NCBI RefSeq assembly: GCF_004745945.1
Contig: NZ_SRLE01000006.1
Coordinates: 1-64,000 of the forward strand
DNA from: Mangrovimicrobium sediminis
GTDB taxonomy: Bacteria > Pseudomonadota > Gammaproteobacteria > Pseudomonadales > Halieaceae
Length of the DNA: 64,000 nt
Direction of reading: 5' to 3'
Shown: positions 10,334 to 19,776 of the stretch, piece by piece
How the letters are laid out: each line of letters starts with the position of its first letter
Position numbering within the stretch: the first letter of the stretch is position 1
Translations under genes and position numbers: made by a program
Notes under the pieces: model-generated
What the model was told of the DNA's origin: nothing
Database searches by the model: none
Seen by the model: the letters and a program-made list of their open reading frames with translations, nothing else

Positions 10334-11023
10334 ATGACCACAAGCCACGGCCGTTTCCGTCTCTGCCTGATGCTGCTCTGCCTGCTCGCGCCCGGCTGGG
10401 TCGAGGCCCATCCCGGTCGACGCTTCGAGATCCAGGTGGTCGACGGCCGCATCGTCGCCCAGGGCGTCAATACCAAGTCGGCGCCCCCGATGGGCGAATC
10501 CCCGGTGCGCCCCTACCCCAACGTCGTCCACGATCATTTCGACCTGTTCGTGCTCAACGGCCAACCCATCGGCTCGGCCAACCTGCCCGGGCTGGATATC
10601 CCCGCAGACACGCCACTGGCCGGGCACAGCGTTTACGCCGAGGTCACCGGCTTCTACCTGACCGACGCCGAACAGGTGGCCGCGGCCACCGCCATTGGCG
10701 ACGCCCTGCAACCGCTGGGCGAAGACCAGGAAGTGCGCATCCGCCTGAACCAGACCGACGTGTCCTCGCGCGCGCTGCCGGCGCAACTGACGATTGCCGG
10801 GGACATCCCGGCTGCCGGCGTCGCCGACATCGATCCGGTGTATCATTTCGTCGGCGAACTCGGCGAAAATTTCGTCGTGATCGAAATGCAATTGCGCAGC
10901 GATGCGCCGGGCATCGCAGCCTCGGGACCGGTCTACATCGTCATGGCACCGCCCGGGATGCAGTACCACATGCCGGCGCTGCGCCTGGAAATCCGCCTCG
11001 TCTCCGGCACCGGCGGGGATTGA
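10334..11023 (+). CDS. Secreted protein of unknown function
   Basis: 229 aa. A signal peptide spans residues ~1-25 (LCLMLLCLLAPGWVEA, cleavage before HPGRRF). The mature part is predicted beta-rich, with no Cys after the signal and several His, and begins FEIQVVDGRIVAQGVNTK. I do not recognise the family. The repeated pattern of short beta strands (VYAEVTGFYLTD, VRIRLNQTDVSS, ALRLEIRLVSG) suggests a periplasmic or surface beta-sandwich. It is followed 39 nt later by another exported protein, and the two may form an operon. Confidence 0.7.
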   Translation: MTTSHGRFRLCLMLLCLLAPGWVEAHPGRRFEIQVVDGRIVAQGVNTKSAPPMGESPVRPYPNVVHDHFDLFVLNGQPIGSANLPGLDIPADTPLAGHSVYAEVTGFYLTDAEQVAAATAIGDALQPLGEDQEVRIRLNQTDVSSRALPAQLTIAGDIPAAGVADIDPVYHFVGELGENFVVIEMQLRSDAPGIAASGPVYIVMAPPGMQYHMPALRLEIRLVSGTGGD

Positions 11024-11062
11024 ACCACTCTCTGCGCAGGCACTGGAAAAGGACCTCGACGC

Positions 11063-11578
11063 ATGCAGCAGGCACACCACCGCTTCGCCCTGGCCGCCCT
11101 CGCACTGGGCTGGATACTCCTCGCACCGCCACTTGCCGGCGCCGCTGAAATCTACCGCTGGGTGGACGATAAGGGCAACGTGCACTTCGGCGACAAGCCG
11201 CGCGACCCGGCGCAGGCGGCTGAGGCGGAGAATGTCGAGGTCAACGAGGCCTACCGCCCGCCCGAGCGCAGCGACGAAGAATTGCAGGAGATGCGCGATG
11301 CCAGCGAGGCCAACTGGAACCGCGCGCGCGAATTGCGCCGTGAAGAACAGGCCGAGGCCGAGCGCGAGCGGACCGAACGCGAACAACGACTGGCGGAGGT
11401 CTGCGGCGAACTGGACGCCGAGATACAGCGTTTCTCGGGCATTCGCGTCGTCGATGGCCAGCGGGTGCTGACCGCCGGCCTGCACAGCGACGGCCGCGTG
11501 GCCACCGAGGAGGAGCAGCAGGCCCACGTCGAGCAGCTGCGCCAGTATGCGGCGCAACTGGGCTGTCCCGGCTACTGA
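11063..11578 (+). CDS. DUF4124 domain-containing exported protein
   Basis: 171 aa. A signal peptide (residues ~1-28) precedes the DUF4124 motif AAEIYRWVDDKGNVHFGDKP, a short WxD-repeat domain common in gammaproteobacterial periplasmic proteins. Residues ~65-120 are a highly charged Glu/Arg helix, probably coiled coil. The C-terminus holds two Cys (EVCGELD and LGCPGY) that could form a disulfide. No enzymatic motif is visible, and the function of DUF4124 proteins is unknown. Confidence 0.8.
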   Translation: MQQAHHRFALAALALGWILLAPPLAGAAEIYRWVDDKGNVHFGDKPRDPAQAAEAENVEVNEAYRPPERSDEELQEMRDASEANWNRARELRREEQAEAERERTEREQRLAEVCGELDAEIQRFSGIRVVDGQRVLTAGLHSDGRVATEEEQQAHVEQLRQYAAQLGCPGY

Positions 11579-11656
11579 CCCCACCCACAGCGGTCCGCGC
11601 CGGCCTGGTCTAGACTGCTAGCCTCTACTGGAAAGGGATCCCAGCGAGGCCCCGCC

Positions 11657-12454
11657 ATGACCGAGCCCGATCACAGCGCCGACATCGCCGGTGCCCGCGC
11701 CTACGAGGCCCTGCACGTCCCCGCCCTGTTCGCCCAGTGGAGTCCCTTGATACTTGCAGCAACCCAGGTCACCCCGGGCCAGCACGTGCTGGATGTCGCC
11801 TGCGGCACCGGTGTACTCGCCCGCTGCGCCGCCGGCTGCGTCGGACAGGAGGGCATCGTCGCCGGGGTCGACCCCGGTATCGGTATGCTCGCGGTGGCGC
11901 GGGACCTCGCGCCGCAGATCGACTGGCGCGAGGGTAGCGCGGAGTCCCTGCCCTTCGACGACGCCAGCTTCGACGTGGTCGCCAGCCAGTTCGGCTTGAT
12001 GTTTTTCCGGGACCGGGAACGCGCCCTGCGCGAGATGCGGCGGGTGCTGCGCCCGGGCGGCAGGCTGGCAGTCGCCGTCTGGGACCAGCTCGACAGTGCC
12101 CCCGCCTTCGCCCACACCGTGGCACTGCTGGACGAAATGGCCGGTCGCGCGGCGGGGGACGCCCTGCGCGCCCCGTTCTGCCTCGGTGACATCGACATGT
12201 TACGCGAGCTGTTCGCTGCGGCGGGCATGCCCGGCGTCGAGGTCCAGCCCCACCCCGGCAGTGCCTGCTACCCGGATATCCGCAGCTTCATGACGGCGGA
12301 ACTGCACGGCTGGCTGCCGCTCATGGGTGTGGTCCTGGAGGACGCGCTGGCCCAGGCGATGATCGAGCGCGCCGAGCAGGATCTTGCGGACTACCGCGAC
12401 GACGAGGGCCGCATGGTATCCGAGGTGTCGGCGCTACTGGTGACGGCGCCCTAG
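11657..12454 (+). CDS. Class I SAM-dependent methyltransferase
   Basis: 265 aa, Methyltransf_11-like. SAM motif I is VLDVACGTGVLARCAA, followed by the acidic ribose-binding residue in VAGVDPG and motif LPFDDASFDVVASQFGLMFF. The post-core region (REMRRVLRPGGRLAVAVW) is of the UbiE/small-molecule type. The C-terminal ~90 residues form a helical cap that probably sets the substrate, which cannot be named. Its TAG stop overlaps the convergent TAG of the aminotransferase gene by 4 bp. Confidence 0.85.
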   Translation: MTEPDHSADIAGARAYEALHVPALFAQWSPLILAATQVTPGQHVLDVACGTGVLARCAAGCVGQEGIVAGVDPGIGMLAVARDLAPQIDWREGSAESLPFDDASFDVVASQFGLMFFRDRERALREMRRVLRPGGRLAVAVWDQLDSAPAFAHTVALLDEMAGRAAGDALRAPFCLGDIDMLRELFAAAGMPGVEVQPHPGSACYPDIRSFMTAELHGWLPLMGVVLEDALAQAMIERAEQDLADYRDDEGRMVSEVSALLVTAP

Positions 12455-13638
12455 AGGACCGCCGCCACCGCCTTTGCCAGGTACTCCACGTTCGAGGCGT
12501 TCACCCCCGCCACGTTGATGCGCGAGGAATCGAGCATGTACACGCTGTGCTCGCGGCGCAGGCGCAGGGTCTGTTCCGGACTCAGGCCGAGGAAGGAGAA
12601 CATGCCCTTCTCGCGCTCGACGAAACCGAAGTCGCGGTCGGTGGCGGCTTCCAGTTGGGCGCGCAGGGTCGCGCGCAGCCCGTTAATGCGCCCGCACATG
12701 CCGGCCAGCTCCGCGCGCCACAGGGCGCCCAGTTCGGCATTGGCCAGGATCCGCCCGGCGATGATCGCACCGTGGGCCGGAGGCATGCTGTAGCAGCGCC
12801 GCGCCGCGGCGAGGCCGTGTCCCAGCGCGTTGGCGGCGTGTTCCGGCGCCTGGCTGACAAACAGCGTGATGCCGGTGCGCTCGCGGTACAGGCCCATGTT
12901 CTTCGACGAGGAAGCGGCGACAATCACCTCGGGCAGGCGCTCGGCGAGCAGGCGCAGGCCCGCGGCATCCGCGTCCAGGCCGTCGCCCAGGCCCTGGTAG
13001 GCGATGTCGATGAAGGGCGTGAAGCCCTGGCGCTCGGCCAGGGTCGCGACCGCCTCCCACTGTGCCGGGCTGAGGTCGGCACCGCAGGGGTTATGGCAGC
13101 AGCCGTGCAGCAGCACCACGTCGCCGCGGCGCGCCTGGGCGAGGTCTTCCATCATCGCGTCGAAATCGACACTGTGCGTATCCGGACGATAGTAGCGATA
13201 GCTGGCGAACTCCAGGCCCACGCTGCCCAGCAGCGGGATATGCACCGGCCAGGTCGGGTCGCTGACCCACACCCGCGCCTGCGGCGAAGCGGCGCGCAAC
13301 ACCTCGGCGCCGATGCGCAGCGCGCCGCAGCCACCGGGGGTCTGGATACTACTGACGCGGGCGTCGGCCAACGCAGAATGCCCGGCACCCAGCAACAAAT
13401 CGCGCATGCCCGCGTTGAAGTCGGCGTCCCCCGCCGGCGGCATGTACACCTTGGTCTGTTCCTGCGCCACCAGCTCGTCCTGCGCGCGGCGCACGGCGTC
13501 GAACACCGGGCACAGGCCGTCCTCGTCCATATACACGCCCAGGGTCAGGTCCACCTTGTCCGGGTTGGTATCCGCGCGCGCCTCGCCGGCGAGGCCCAGC
13601 ACCGGGTCCTGGGGCAGGGTCTGCAGGGTTTCCAGCAT
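12451..13638 (-). CDS. tyrB: Aromatic/aspartate aminotransferase, class I
   Basis: 395 aa PLP enzyme of the AspC/TyrB group. The start at 13638 (MLETLQTLPQDPVLGLAGE) has GAGGAA upstream and fits the family N-terminus; longer in-frame starts would run into pepD. Motifs: GGCGALRIG, the CCHNPCGAD loop, DIAYQGLGDGLDADAAGLRLL, PLP Lys in SSSKNMGLYRERTG, and the substrate Arg near the end (SSRINVAGVN). It transfers amino groups between 2-oxoglutarate and aromatic or dicarboxylic amino acids. It lies 14 nt after pepD on the same strand, suggesting coupled peptide hydrolysis and amino-acid use. TyrB versus AspC preference is uncertain. Confidence 0.88.
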   Translation of the reverse strand: MLETLQTLPQDPVLGLAGEARADTNPDKVDLTLGVYMDEDGLCPVFDAVRRAQDELVAQEQTKVYMPPAGDADFNAGMRDLLLGAGHSALADARVSSIQTPGGCGALRIGAEVLRAASPQARVWVSDPTWPVHIPLLGSVGLEFASYRYYRPDTHSVDFDAMMEDLAQARRGDVVLLHGCCHNPCGADLSPAQWEAVATLAERQGFTPFIDIAYQGLGDGLDADAAGLRLLAERLPEVIVAASSSKNMGLYRERTGITLFVSQAPEHAANALGHGLAAARRCYSMPPAHGAIIAGRILANAELGALWRAELAGMCGRINGLRATLRAQLEAATDRDFGFVEREKGMFSFLGLSPEQTLRLRREHSVYMLDSSRINVAGVNASNVEYLAKAVAAVL

Positions 13639-13652
13639 AGTGAGTTCCTCGC

Positions 13653-15095
13653 TCAGATATCGTTCAGCAACGCAGTGAGAAAGCGCCAGAAGGGGGCGAC
13701 GGTCTCGATGCACAGGCGCTCGGTGGGCGAATGGGCGCCGCGGATGGTCGGCCCGAAAGAGAGAATATCCAGGTCCGGCTTCTTGCCCTTGAGAATGCCG
13801 CACTCGAGACCGGCGTGGATCGCCTTGACCGCCGGGCGCTCGCCGAACAGCTTTGCGTGCAGGGCGGCGGCGCGCTCGAGCAGGGCGCTGTCGAAATCCG
13901 GTTTCCAGCCCGGATAGCCCGGGTCCTCGGTCATCGCCAGGCCGAAGCTGCGGCCCAGCGCCTGCAGGGTATGCAGTAGCGGGACGGCCTGGCCGGCGTC
14001 GAAGAAGCGGTAGCTCGTCTCCACATACAGTTCGCCGTCGCGCAGCGTGCAGCGCGCCAGGTTGACGCTGAGGTCGACCAGTTCGGCGGGCAGCGCGAGA
14101 TTGTAGGCCTGCGCGCCGTGCGGTGTGGCCGCGACCAGGTCGAGCAGGCGACGGCTGTCGGTTGCGCTGATGACGGCCTCTAGCGTCGCCGGCGAGAGCT
14201 CCAGGCTCAGTTGCGCATCCGCCGCCGGCAGATAGGCTAGCCAGGACTCGCGCAGGCCGTCCAGGCGCGCGGCCAGCGCCTCGCCGGCCGCGGCGTCACA
14301 AGCGAAGCGCACGGCGCCCTCGCGCGGGATAACGTTGTGCGCGAGGCCCGCGTCCCATGCCGCCAGCTGCAGCCCGGACACGTCGGCGAGGGCCTCGCCG
14401 AGCAGCTTGATCGCATTGCCCAGTTGTTCATGGATCTGGATGCCCGAGTGCCCGCCGCAGAGCCCGCCGATGCGCAGCTCGAAACCGCGCAGGGCCGGGT
14501 CCGGTGCCGCGACGGCAAACTCGCCGCGGTATTCCATGCCGGCGCCGCCAGCACAGCCCACATACAGCTCGTGCCAGTCCTCGGTATCCAGGTTGAGCAT
14601 GAGCTCGCCGCTGAGCATGCCGGCGTCGAGATTCAGCGCGCCGCCCAGGCCGGTCTCCTCGTCCACCGTGAACAGCAGTTCCAGCGGCGGGTGCTCGACC
14701 CCGGCGTCCGTCATCAACGCCAGTGCGGCGCTGCAACCCACGCCGTTGTCCGCGCCCAGGGTCGTTTGCGTGGCGCTGACCCAGCCATCGGCCACCTGCA
14801 GGACCAGCGGATCGCGCTCGAAATTGTGGGCGCTGGCGGCGGACTTCACGGTAACCATGTCGAGATGGTTCTGGATTACTACGGTGGGCCGGGACTCGCG
14901 GCCGGCGCTCGCCGGCACGTAGACGACCACATTGCCAATGGCATCCACGCGGTGTTCACAGCCACTCGCGACGGCCTGCTCGATCACGTAGTCGCGCACC
15001 GCCTGTTCGAGACCGGAGGGGCGCGGGATCTGCGTGAAGCGGTAGAAGTGTTCCCAGAGGTGGGCGGGGTCGGTGGGATAGCTCGCGGGTTTCAT
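13653..15095 (-). CDS. pepD: Cytosol nonspecific dipeptidase PepD (M20C)
   Basis: 480 aa, close to the ~485 of E. coli PepD. The start at 15095 (MKPASYPTDPAHLWEHFYRF) is chosen because the family begins here; the longer frame is low-complexity and Arg-rich. Metal-binding and catalytic motifs: IQNHLDMV, LGADNGVG, DEETGLGGALNLD, the Asp in NLDTED, and GGHSGIQIHE. It hydrolyses Xaa-His and other dipeptides in the cytosol with two Zn/Co ions. Upstream of the aminotransferase gene in a likely two-gene operon. Confidence 0.93.
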   Translation of the reverse strand: MKPASYPTDPAHLWEHFYRFTQIPRPSGLEQAVRDYVIEQAVASGCEHRVDAIGNVVVYVPASAGRESRPTVVIQNHLDMVTVKSAASAHNFERDPLVLQVADGWVSATQTTLGADNGVGCSAALALMTDAGVEHPPLELLFTVDEETGLGGALNLDAGMLSGELMLNLDTEDWHELYVGCAGGAGMEYRGEFAVAAPDPALRGFELRIGGLCGGHSGIQIHEQLGNAIKLLGEALADVSGLQLAAWDAGLAHNVIPREGAVRFACDAAAGEALAARLDGLRESWLAYLPAADAQLSLELSPATLEAVISATDSRRLLDLVAATPHGAQAYNLALPAELVDLSVNLARCTLRDGELYVETSYRFFDAGQAVPLLHTLQALGRSFGLAMTEDPGYPGWKPDFDSALLERAAALHAKLFGERPAVKAIHAGLECGILKGKKPDLDILSFGPTIRGAHSPTERLCIETVAPFWRFLTALLNDI

Positions 15096-15141
15096 CGGTG
15101 ATTCTCTGCAGTGTCTGCGCTGGCGCGGCTTTTTTGCGGCT

Positions 15142-15174
15142 CTCTCTCGCGATTCTCTCGCGACTCTCTCGTGG
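15142..15174. repeat. Three 11-bp CT-rich tandem repeats upstream of pepD
   Basis: Units CTCTCTCGCGA, TTCTCTCGCGA and CTCTCTCGTGG lie head to tail within a low-complexity stretch (15110-15250) between pepD and the small plus-strand gene. No clear promoter is embedded. The number of units could vary by slippage. Confidence 0.6.
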
Positions 15175-15367
15175 CGCTGTCGCAGTCGCGGCGGCGCGGC
15201 TCTGTCGCGGCCCCGGCGCTCGGCTGGCGCCCGGGTTGGCGCCGCAGCGCGGCCATTATAGCCTCGCGGGTGATTTTTCACATAAATCGGCCGTATTTTT
15301 TACCTCCAAAAGTGCACAGCAAATCCTAAACTCGGGCTGTGTTTCCAAACCTGCCAGCGAGCCACTC

Positions 15368-15553
15368 ATGAAGCGCCTGGACCAGAGCAAGACCAGCCTC
15401 GTGGAATTCCTTTCCAGCATCCGGTTTAACCGTCGCAACAAGCGCGACACCCAAGCGTCGAGCGGCGAACAATTCGCCCGGTTCGACCAGCAGGTGCGCC
15501 CCGCGCGCCTGCGCAGCCTCGAAGACCAACTGCTGGTACGCAGCGCCAACTGA
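15368..15553 (+). CDS. Small basic protein of unknown function
   Basis: 61 aa, start ATG at 15368 (MKRLDQSKTSLVEFLSSIRF). Predicted helical and rich in Arg and Gln, with no signal peptide, Cys pair or known motif. It lies between divergent pepD and the cmoA-cmoB pair with its own spacing, and a weak AAT-rich region precedes it. No obvious Shine-Dalgarno is present beyond GAGCCACTC. It may be real because it fills an otherwise empty 600-bp region, but evidence is limited to length and amino-acid balance. Confidence 0.4.
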   Translation: MKRLDQSKTSLVEFLSSIRFNRRNKRDTQASSGEQFARFDQQVRPARLRSLEDQLLVRSAN

Positions 15554-15706
15554 GTCCCTTTGGCGCGCGCACATGCGCGCCTGTGATCGCAGCGCGCGCC
15601 TTCACGCGGTCTGCGTGCAACCTGCGCGCGCCCTGCGTGGGGCAGCCAGCGTGCTAGAATTGCCGGCCCGACGTACTCCATGGGCCGCAGGGTCCGGCAT
15701 ACCAGC

Positions 15707-16438
15707 ATGAGCGAAACGCGCGACACCATTTACGCAGACCCGCTGCGGGCCACCGGCCTGTTCGCCTTCGACGCGAAAGTGGCGGAGGTCTTTCCGGACA
15801 TGATCCAGCGCTCGGTGCCCGGCTACGCCACCATCGTGGCGATGACCGGCCTGCTAGCCCAACGCTACGCAAGCGCGGGTTCGCGGCTGTACGACCTGGG
15901 CTGTTCCCTCGGCGCCTCCACCCTGGCCATGCGCGCCAACCTCGAAAGTAGCGATTGTCGCATTGTCGGCGTGGACAACTCGTCCGCCATGCTCGCGCGC
16001 GCGCGGCAGATCATCGATGCCGACGACAACACCACGCCGGTAGACCTGCTGTGCGCCGATCTCGCCGACGTGGCGATCGAGGACGCCTCGGTGGTGGTGC
16101 TGAACTTCACCCTGCAGTTCGTGCCGCCGGCGCAGCGCGATGCGGTCATCGCGCGTATCTGTGACGGGCTGCGCCCGGGCGGCATCATGGTGCTGTCGGA
16201 GAAGGTCATTTTCGAGGACGCGCATCTGGATGCACTGAACATCGACCTGCACCACGAATTCAAACGCGCCAACGGCTACAGCGACCTGGAGATCGCACAA
16301 AAGCGCGCGGCACTGGAAAACGTGCTGGTACCCGAGAGCCTGGCCCGCCACCGCCAGCGCATCAGCGACGCGGGCTTTTCCGCCTGCGACGTCTGGTTCC
16401 AGTGCTTCAACTTCGCCTCGCTGATCGCGCTCAAGTGA
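15707..16438 (+). CDS. cmoA: Carboxy-S-adenosyl-L-methionine synthase CmoA
   Basis: 243 aa. Converts SAM and prephenate to carboxy-SAM, the donor for the cmo5U34 wobble modification of tRNA. The start at 15707 ([29 protein letters not shown]) fits the family. SAM motif [15 protein letters not shown], the acidic [14 protein letters not shown], and [16 protein letters not shown], which is diagnostic for CmoA. A C-terminal helical region ([22 protein letters not shown]) completes the fold. Its stop overlaps the GTG start of cmoB, so the two steps of the pathway are translationally coupled. Confidence 0.96.
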   Translation: MSETRDTIYADPLRATGLFAFDAKVAEVFPDMIQRSVPGYATIVAMTGLLAQRYASAGSRLYDLGCSLGASTLAMRANLESSDCRIVGVDNSSAMLARARQIIDADDNTTPVDLLCADLADVAIEDASVVVLNFTLQFVPPAQRDAVIARICDGLRPGGIMVLSEKVIFEDAHLDALNIDLHHEFKRANGYSDLEIAQKRAALENVLVPESLARHRQRISDAGFSACDVWFQCFNFASLIALK

Positions 16439-17415
16439 TCGACTACCAACCACTACTCGAGCGCTGGCGCGAGGGCGACCTGGCGCGCTGGGCGGAAGTC
16501 CTGCCGGCACAGTTGGAGGCGGGCCTGTCCGCCGCCCGCCACGGTGACCTGCCGCGCTGGCTGACGGTGCTCGACGCACTGCCGGATATCGAAGTCAGCA
16601 CCATTCATCTGGACCGCGCACGGGTCGGTGCGGACGCCGCGCACCCCCTGGACACCGCCGCACAGGACGCGCTGCGCAGCACACTGATGGGCCTGCACCC
16701 CTGGCGCAAGGGGCCGTTCGAGTTGTTCGGCGTACACATCGACACCGAGTGGCGTTCGGACTGGAAATGGGACCGGCTGGCCGCGGACATCGCCCCGCTG
16801 GCCGGTCGCCGCGTGCTCGACGTCGGTTGCGGCAACGGCTACCACTGCTGGCGTATGCGCGGCGCCGGTGCTGCCGAGGTCATCGGCATCGATCCCACGC
16901 CGCTGTTCGCGGTGCAGTTCTGGGCCCTGCAGAAATACCTGCAACAGCCGCAGGTGTGGCTGCTGCCGGTGGGCGTGGAGCAGGTGCCGGAAAAACTGCA
17001 GGCCTTCGACACGGTGTTTTCCATGGGCGTGCTCTACCACCGTCGCTCGCCACTGGACCACCTGCTGGCCCTGCGCGACTGCCTGCGTCCCGGCGGCGAA
17101 CTGGTGCTGGAGACACTGGTGATCGAGGGCGGACCCGGCGCGACACTGGTGCCCGAGGGCCGCTACGCGCGCATGGGCAACGTCTGGTTCCTGCCCAGTT
17201 GCCCCACCCTGCTCGGCTGGCTGGCAAAGCTCGGGTTCACCGATGCCAAAGTGGTGGCCGAGGCCGCGACCACCACCGACGAGCAGCGCGCCACGCCGTG
17301 GATGACTTTCCACTCGCTGGCCAACTTCCTGCACCCGGACGACCCGAGGTTAACCGTCGAAGGTTACCCCGCGCCGCGCCGGGCGGTGATCGTCGCCAAC
17401 GCGCCGGGAGGCTAG
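16435..17415 (+). CDS. cmoB: tRNA U34 carboxymethyltransferase CmoB
   Basis: 326 aa. Transfers the carboxymethyl group from carboxy-SAM to 5-hydroxyuridine at tRNA position 34. The GTG start at 16435 overlaps the cmoA stop by 4 nt (GTGA) and gives the expected N-terminus ([10 protein letters not shown]). Motifs: [28 protein letters not shown] motif [15 protein letters not shown], and [19 protein letters not shown]. Length agrees with E. coli CmoB (~323). Confidence 0.96.
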   Translation: MIDYQPLLERWREGDLARWAEVLPAQLEAGLSAARHGDLPRWLTVLDALPDIEVSTIHLDRARVGADAAHPLDTAAQDALRSTLMGLHPWRKGPFELFGVHIDTEWRSDWKWDRLAADIAPLAGRRVLDVGCGNGYHCWRMRGAGAAEVIGIDPTPLFAVQFWALQKYLQQPQVWLLPVGVEQVPEKLQAFDTVFSMGVLYHRRSPLDHLLALRDCLRPGGELVLETLVIEGGPGATLVPEGRYARMGNVWFLPSCPTLLGWLAKLGFTDAKVVAEAATTTDEQRATPWMTFHSLANFLHPDDPRLTVEGYPAPRRAVIVANAPGG

Positions 17416-17586
17416 CCGGTCGGCCGGGCCGTGGATTTCCCGGCCCACTGGCCGGTGGAGGAAAAAGCACCCTGCTGTACTCACCCGGGCATGAGGGCTA
17501 CACTTGGGCGCCCGTTGAATCACCGCGGAAGCCTGCCGCGCAGCGCCGTGCCACCGCTCGACCCGGAACACATTTAAGGAGCACCT

Positions 17587-19182
17587 TTGGCTTCCCGATT
17601 GCACACGCAACTCGCCGCCCTTTCTGTACCCGAGCAGCAACACCTGCTGCGCGGTATCCAGCGCGGCATTGAAAAAGAAAGCCTGCGAGTTGCCAAAGAC
17701 GGCTGCCTGGCGCAGACCCCGCATCCGGAAGGCCTGGGTTCCGCACTTACCCACAGCTGGATTACCACCGACTATTCCGAGGCGCTGCTGGAGTTCATCA
17801 CCCCGGTCAACGCGGTGATCGAGGACAGCCTGGCGCAACTCGAGGATATTCATCGCTTCGCCTACAGCCAGTTGCAGGACGAGATGCTGTGGTCCGCCTC
17901 CATGCCCTGCGTGATGGGCGTGGACAGCGAGGTGCCGGTGGCGCGCTACGGCAGTTCCAACGTGGCGCGCATGAAAACTGTATACCGCGTGGGACTCGGC
18001 CATCGCTACGGCCGCGTCATGCAGACCATCGCCGGCATCCACTACAACTTCTCCATGCCGACCGCCTATTGGGAACAGGCCTGGGCGGCGGACGGCGAAC
18101 CGGGCACACTGCGCGACTATGTCAGCGAGCGCTACCTCGGACTGATCCGCAACTTCCGCCGTTTCGTCTGGCTGCCGGTATACCTGTTCGGCGTCTCCCC
18201 GGCACTGTGCGCGAGTTTCCTGCGCGGGCGCGACGGCCACGGCCTGCAACCCTTCCAGGGTCGCTCCGATACCCTGCACCTGCCCCACGCCACCTCGCTG
18301 CGCATGGGCGACCTGGGCTATAACAGTTCCGCCCAGAAGGGCCTCAAGGTCTGTTACAACTCGCTGCACAATTACGTGGAGACACTGCGCCGGGCGATCA
18401 TGCAACCGCACGCGGACTACGCCGCGTTCTGCGCCGGCGATGGCGGCGACTACCAGCAACTCAACGACAGCCTGTTGCAGATCGAGAACGAGTTTTACAG
18501 CCCGATCAGGCCCAAGCGCGTGGCGCGCTCCGGCGAAACACCGCTGCACGCACTGACCGAGCGCGGCATCGAATATATCGAGGTGCGCTGCATCGACGTC
18601 AGCCCGTTCATGCCGCTGGGCATCTGCGCGCGCCAGATCCGCTTCATGGACGCGTTCCTGCTGTACTGCCTGCTGCACGACAGCCCGCCCTGCGATGACC
18701 ACGAACAGACGACCATCGCCGCCAACCTCGCCGCGGTGGTCAACCGCGGCCGCGAGCCCGGGCTGCGCCTGGCCGACGCCAACGGCGAGCGTGACTTCCT
18801 GCAGTGGGCGCAGGAGGTCATGGCCGGCGTGGCGGATGTCGCCGCCGCGCTGGACGCCGCCCACACCGGCGATGAATACGCCAGCGCGGTCGCGGCCCAG
18901 CGCGCCAAGCTGGATGACCCCGAACTCACGCCCTCGGCGCGCATGTTGCGCGAGATGACCGAAAACAACGAGTCCTTCTTCGCCCTCGGCCTGCGCTACA
19001 GCCGGCAATGGGCACAGGAGATGCTCGCCGGCGGCCTGCCCGCCGACAAGGTGGCGCTCTTCGTACAGGAAGCGCAACGCTCGCTGCAGGCGCAGGCGGA
19101 AGTGGAGGCCAGCGATAAGCTGAGCTTCGAACAGTACCTGGCGGAGTTCTACGCGCAGTACGACGCCCTGCCCGGGTTTTGA
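17587..19182 (+). CDS. gshA: Glutamate-cysteine ligase GshA
   Basis: 531 aa, class I (E. coli type). First step of glutathione synthesis: ATP-dependent gamma-glutamylcysteine formation. It starts with TTG at 17587, supported by AAGGAG 5-6 nt upstream (17576-17581). Family motifs: GIEKESLRV, TTDYSEALLEFITP, MPCVMG, NFSMPTAYW, SSAQKGLKVCYNSL, NEFYSPIRPKR and GIEYIEVRCIDVSPF. The rare start codon may limit expression. acpH begins within its stop codon. Confidence 0.95.
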   Translation: MASRLHTQLAALSVPEQQHLLRGIQRGIEKESLRVAKDGCLAQTPHPEGLGSALTHSWITTDYSEALLEFITPVNAVIEDSLAQLEDIHRFAYSQLQDEMLWSASMPCVMGVDSEVPVARYGSSNVARMKTVYRVGLGHRYGRVMQTIAGIHYNFSMPTAYWEQAWAADGEPGTLRDYVSERYLGLIRNFRRFVWLPVYLFGVSPALCASFLRGRDGHGLQPFQGRSDTLHLPHATSLRMGDLGYNSSAQKGLKVCYNSLHNYVETLRRAIMQPHADYAAFCAGDGGDYQQLNDSLLQIENEFYSPIRPKRVARSGETPLHALTERGIEYIEVRCIDVSPFMPLGICARQIRFMDAFLLYCLLHDSPPCDDHEQTTIAANLAAVVNRGREPGLRLADANGERDFLQWAQEVMAGVADVAAALDAAHTGDEYASAVAAQRAKLDDPELTPSARMLREMTENNESFFALGLRYSRQWAQEMLAGGLPADKVALFVQEAQRSLQAQAEVEASDKLSFEQYLAEFYAQYDALPGF

Positions 19183-19763
19183 ACTATCTCGCCCACTTTC
19201 ACCTCGCCTGGCCGGACCCCGGCCTGCTGGCCGGGGCGCTGGAGGGCGACTACCGCAAGGGCCCGTTGCGCGGCGAACTCCCCGCCCCGATAGAGCGCGG
19301 TGTGCGCCTGCACCGCGCCATCGACGCCTTTACCGACAGCCACACGACCGTTGCCAGGCTGCGCTGCGAGTTTCCCGCAGAATTGCGCCGCTACGCCGGC
19401 ATCCTCATCGACATGAGCTTCGATTACTTCCTCAGCCGGCACTGGAACCGCTTCAGCGCAGAGACGCCGGAACACTTCCATCGCGGCGTGTACGCCAACC
19501 TGGAGCGGCACGCGCAACAGCTAAGTCCCGACGCCCGGCGCATGGCCCGGCGTATGGCAGAGATCGACCTGCTGGCGCGCTACCGCGACTGGGAAACCGT
19601 ACCGGCCGGCGCACAACGTGTGGGCGAACGCCTGCGCCGCGGCAATCCCTTCAGCGCGGCGGCGCCGCACCTGGAACCACTGCGCGAACCGATGGAGCGC
19701 GCCTTTCTCGACTTCTACCCCGAGTTGCTGGAATTCGTGTCCGCCGCTCGCGAGAGACTGTAG
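19179..19763 (+). CDS. acpH: Acyl carrier protein phosphodiesterase AcpH
   Basis: 194 aa. Removes 4'-phosphopantetheine from acyl carrier protein; a metal-dependent HD-like fold. Family motifs: MNYLAHFHLA at the N-terminus, GDYRKG, GVRLHRAIDAFTDSH, and IDMSFDYFLSRHW. It starts with TTG at 19179, overlapping the gshA TGA by 4 nt (TTGA), so it is coupled to gshA translation. Length fits E. coli AcpH (~193). Confidence 0.92.
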   Translation: MNYLAHFHLAWPDPGLLAGALEGDYRKGPLRGELPAPIERGVRLHRAIDAFTDSHTTVARLRCEFPAELRRYAGILIDMSFDYFLSRHWNRFSAETPEHFHRGVYANLERHAQQLSPDARRMARRMAEIDLLARYRDWETVPAGAQRVGERLRRGNPFSAAAPHLEPLREPMERAFLDFYPELLEFVSAARERL

Positions 19764-19776
19764 CGGCCCGCCAGCG

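Noticed and set aside
13639-13803. Longer start for the aminotransferase
   Set aside because: The extension overlaps pepD and lacks family similarity; MLETLQTL with a GAGGAA site fits better.
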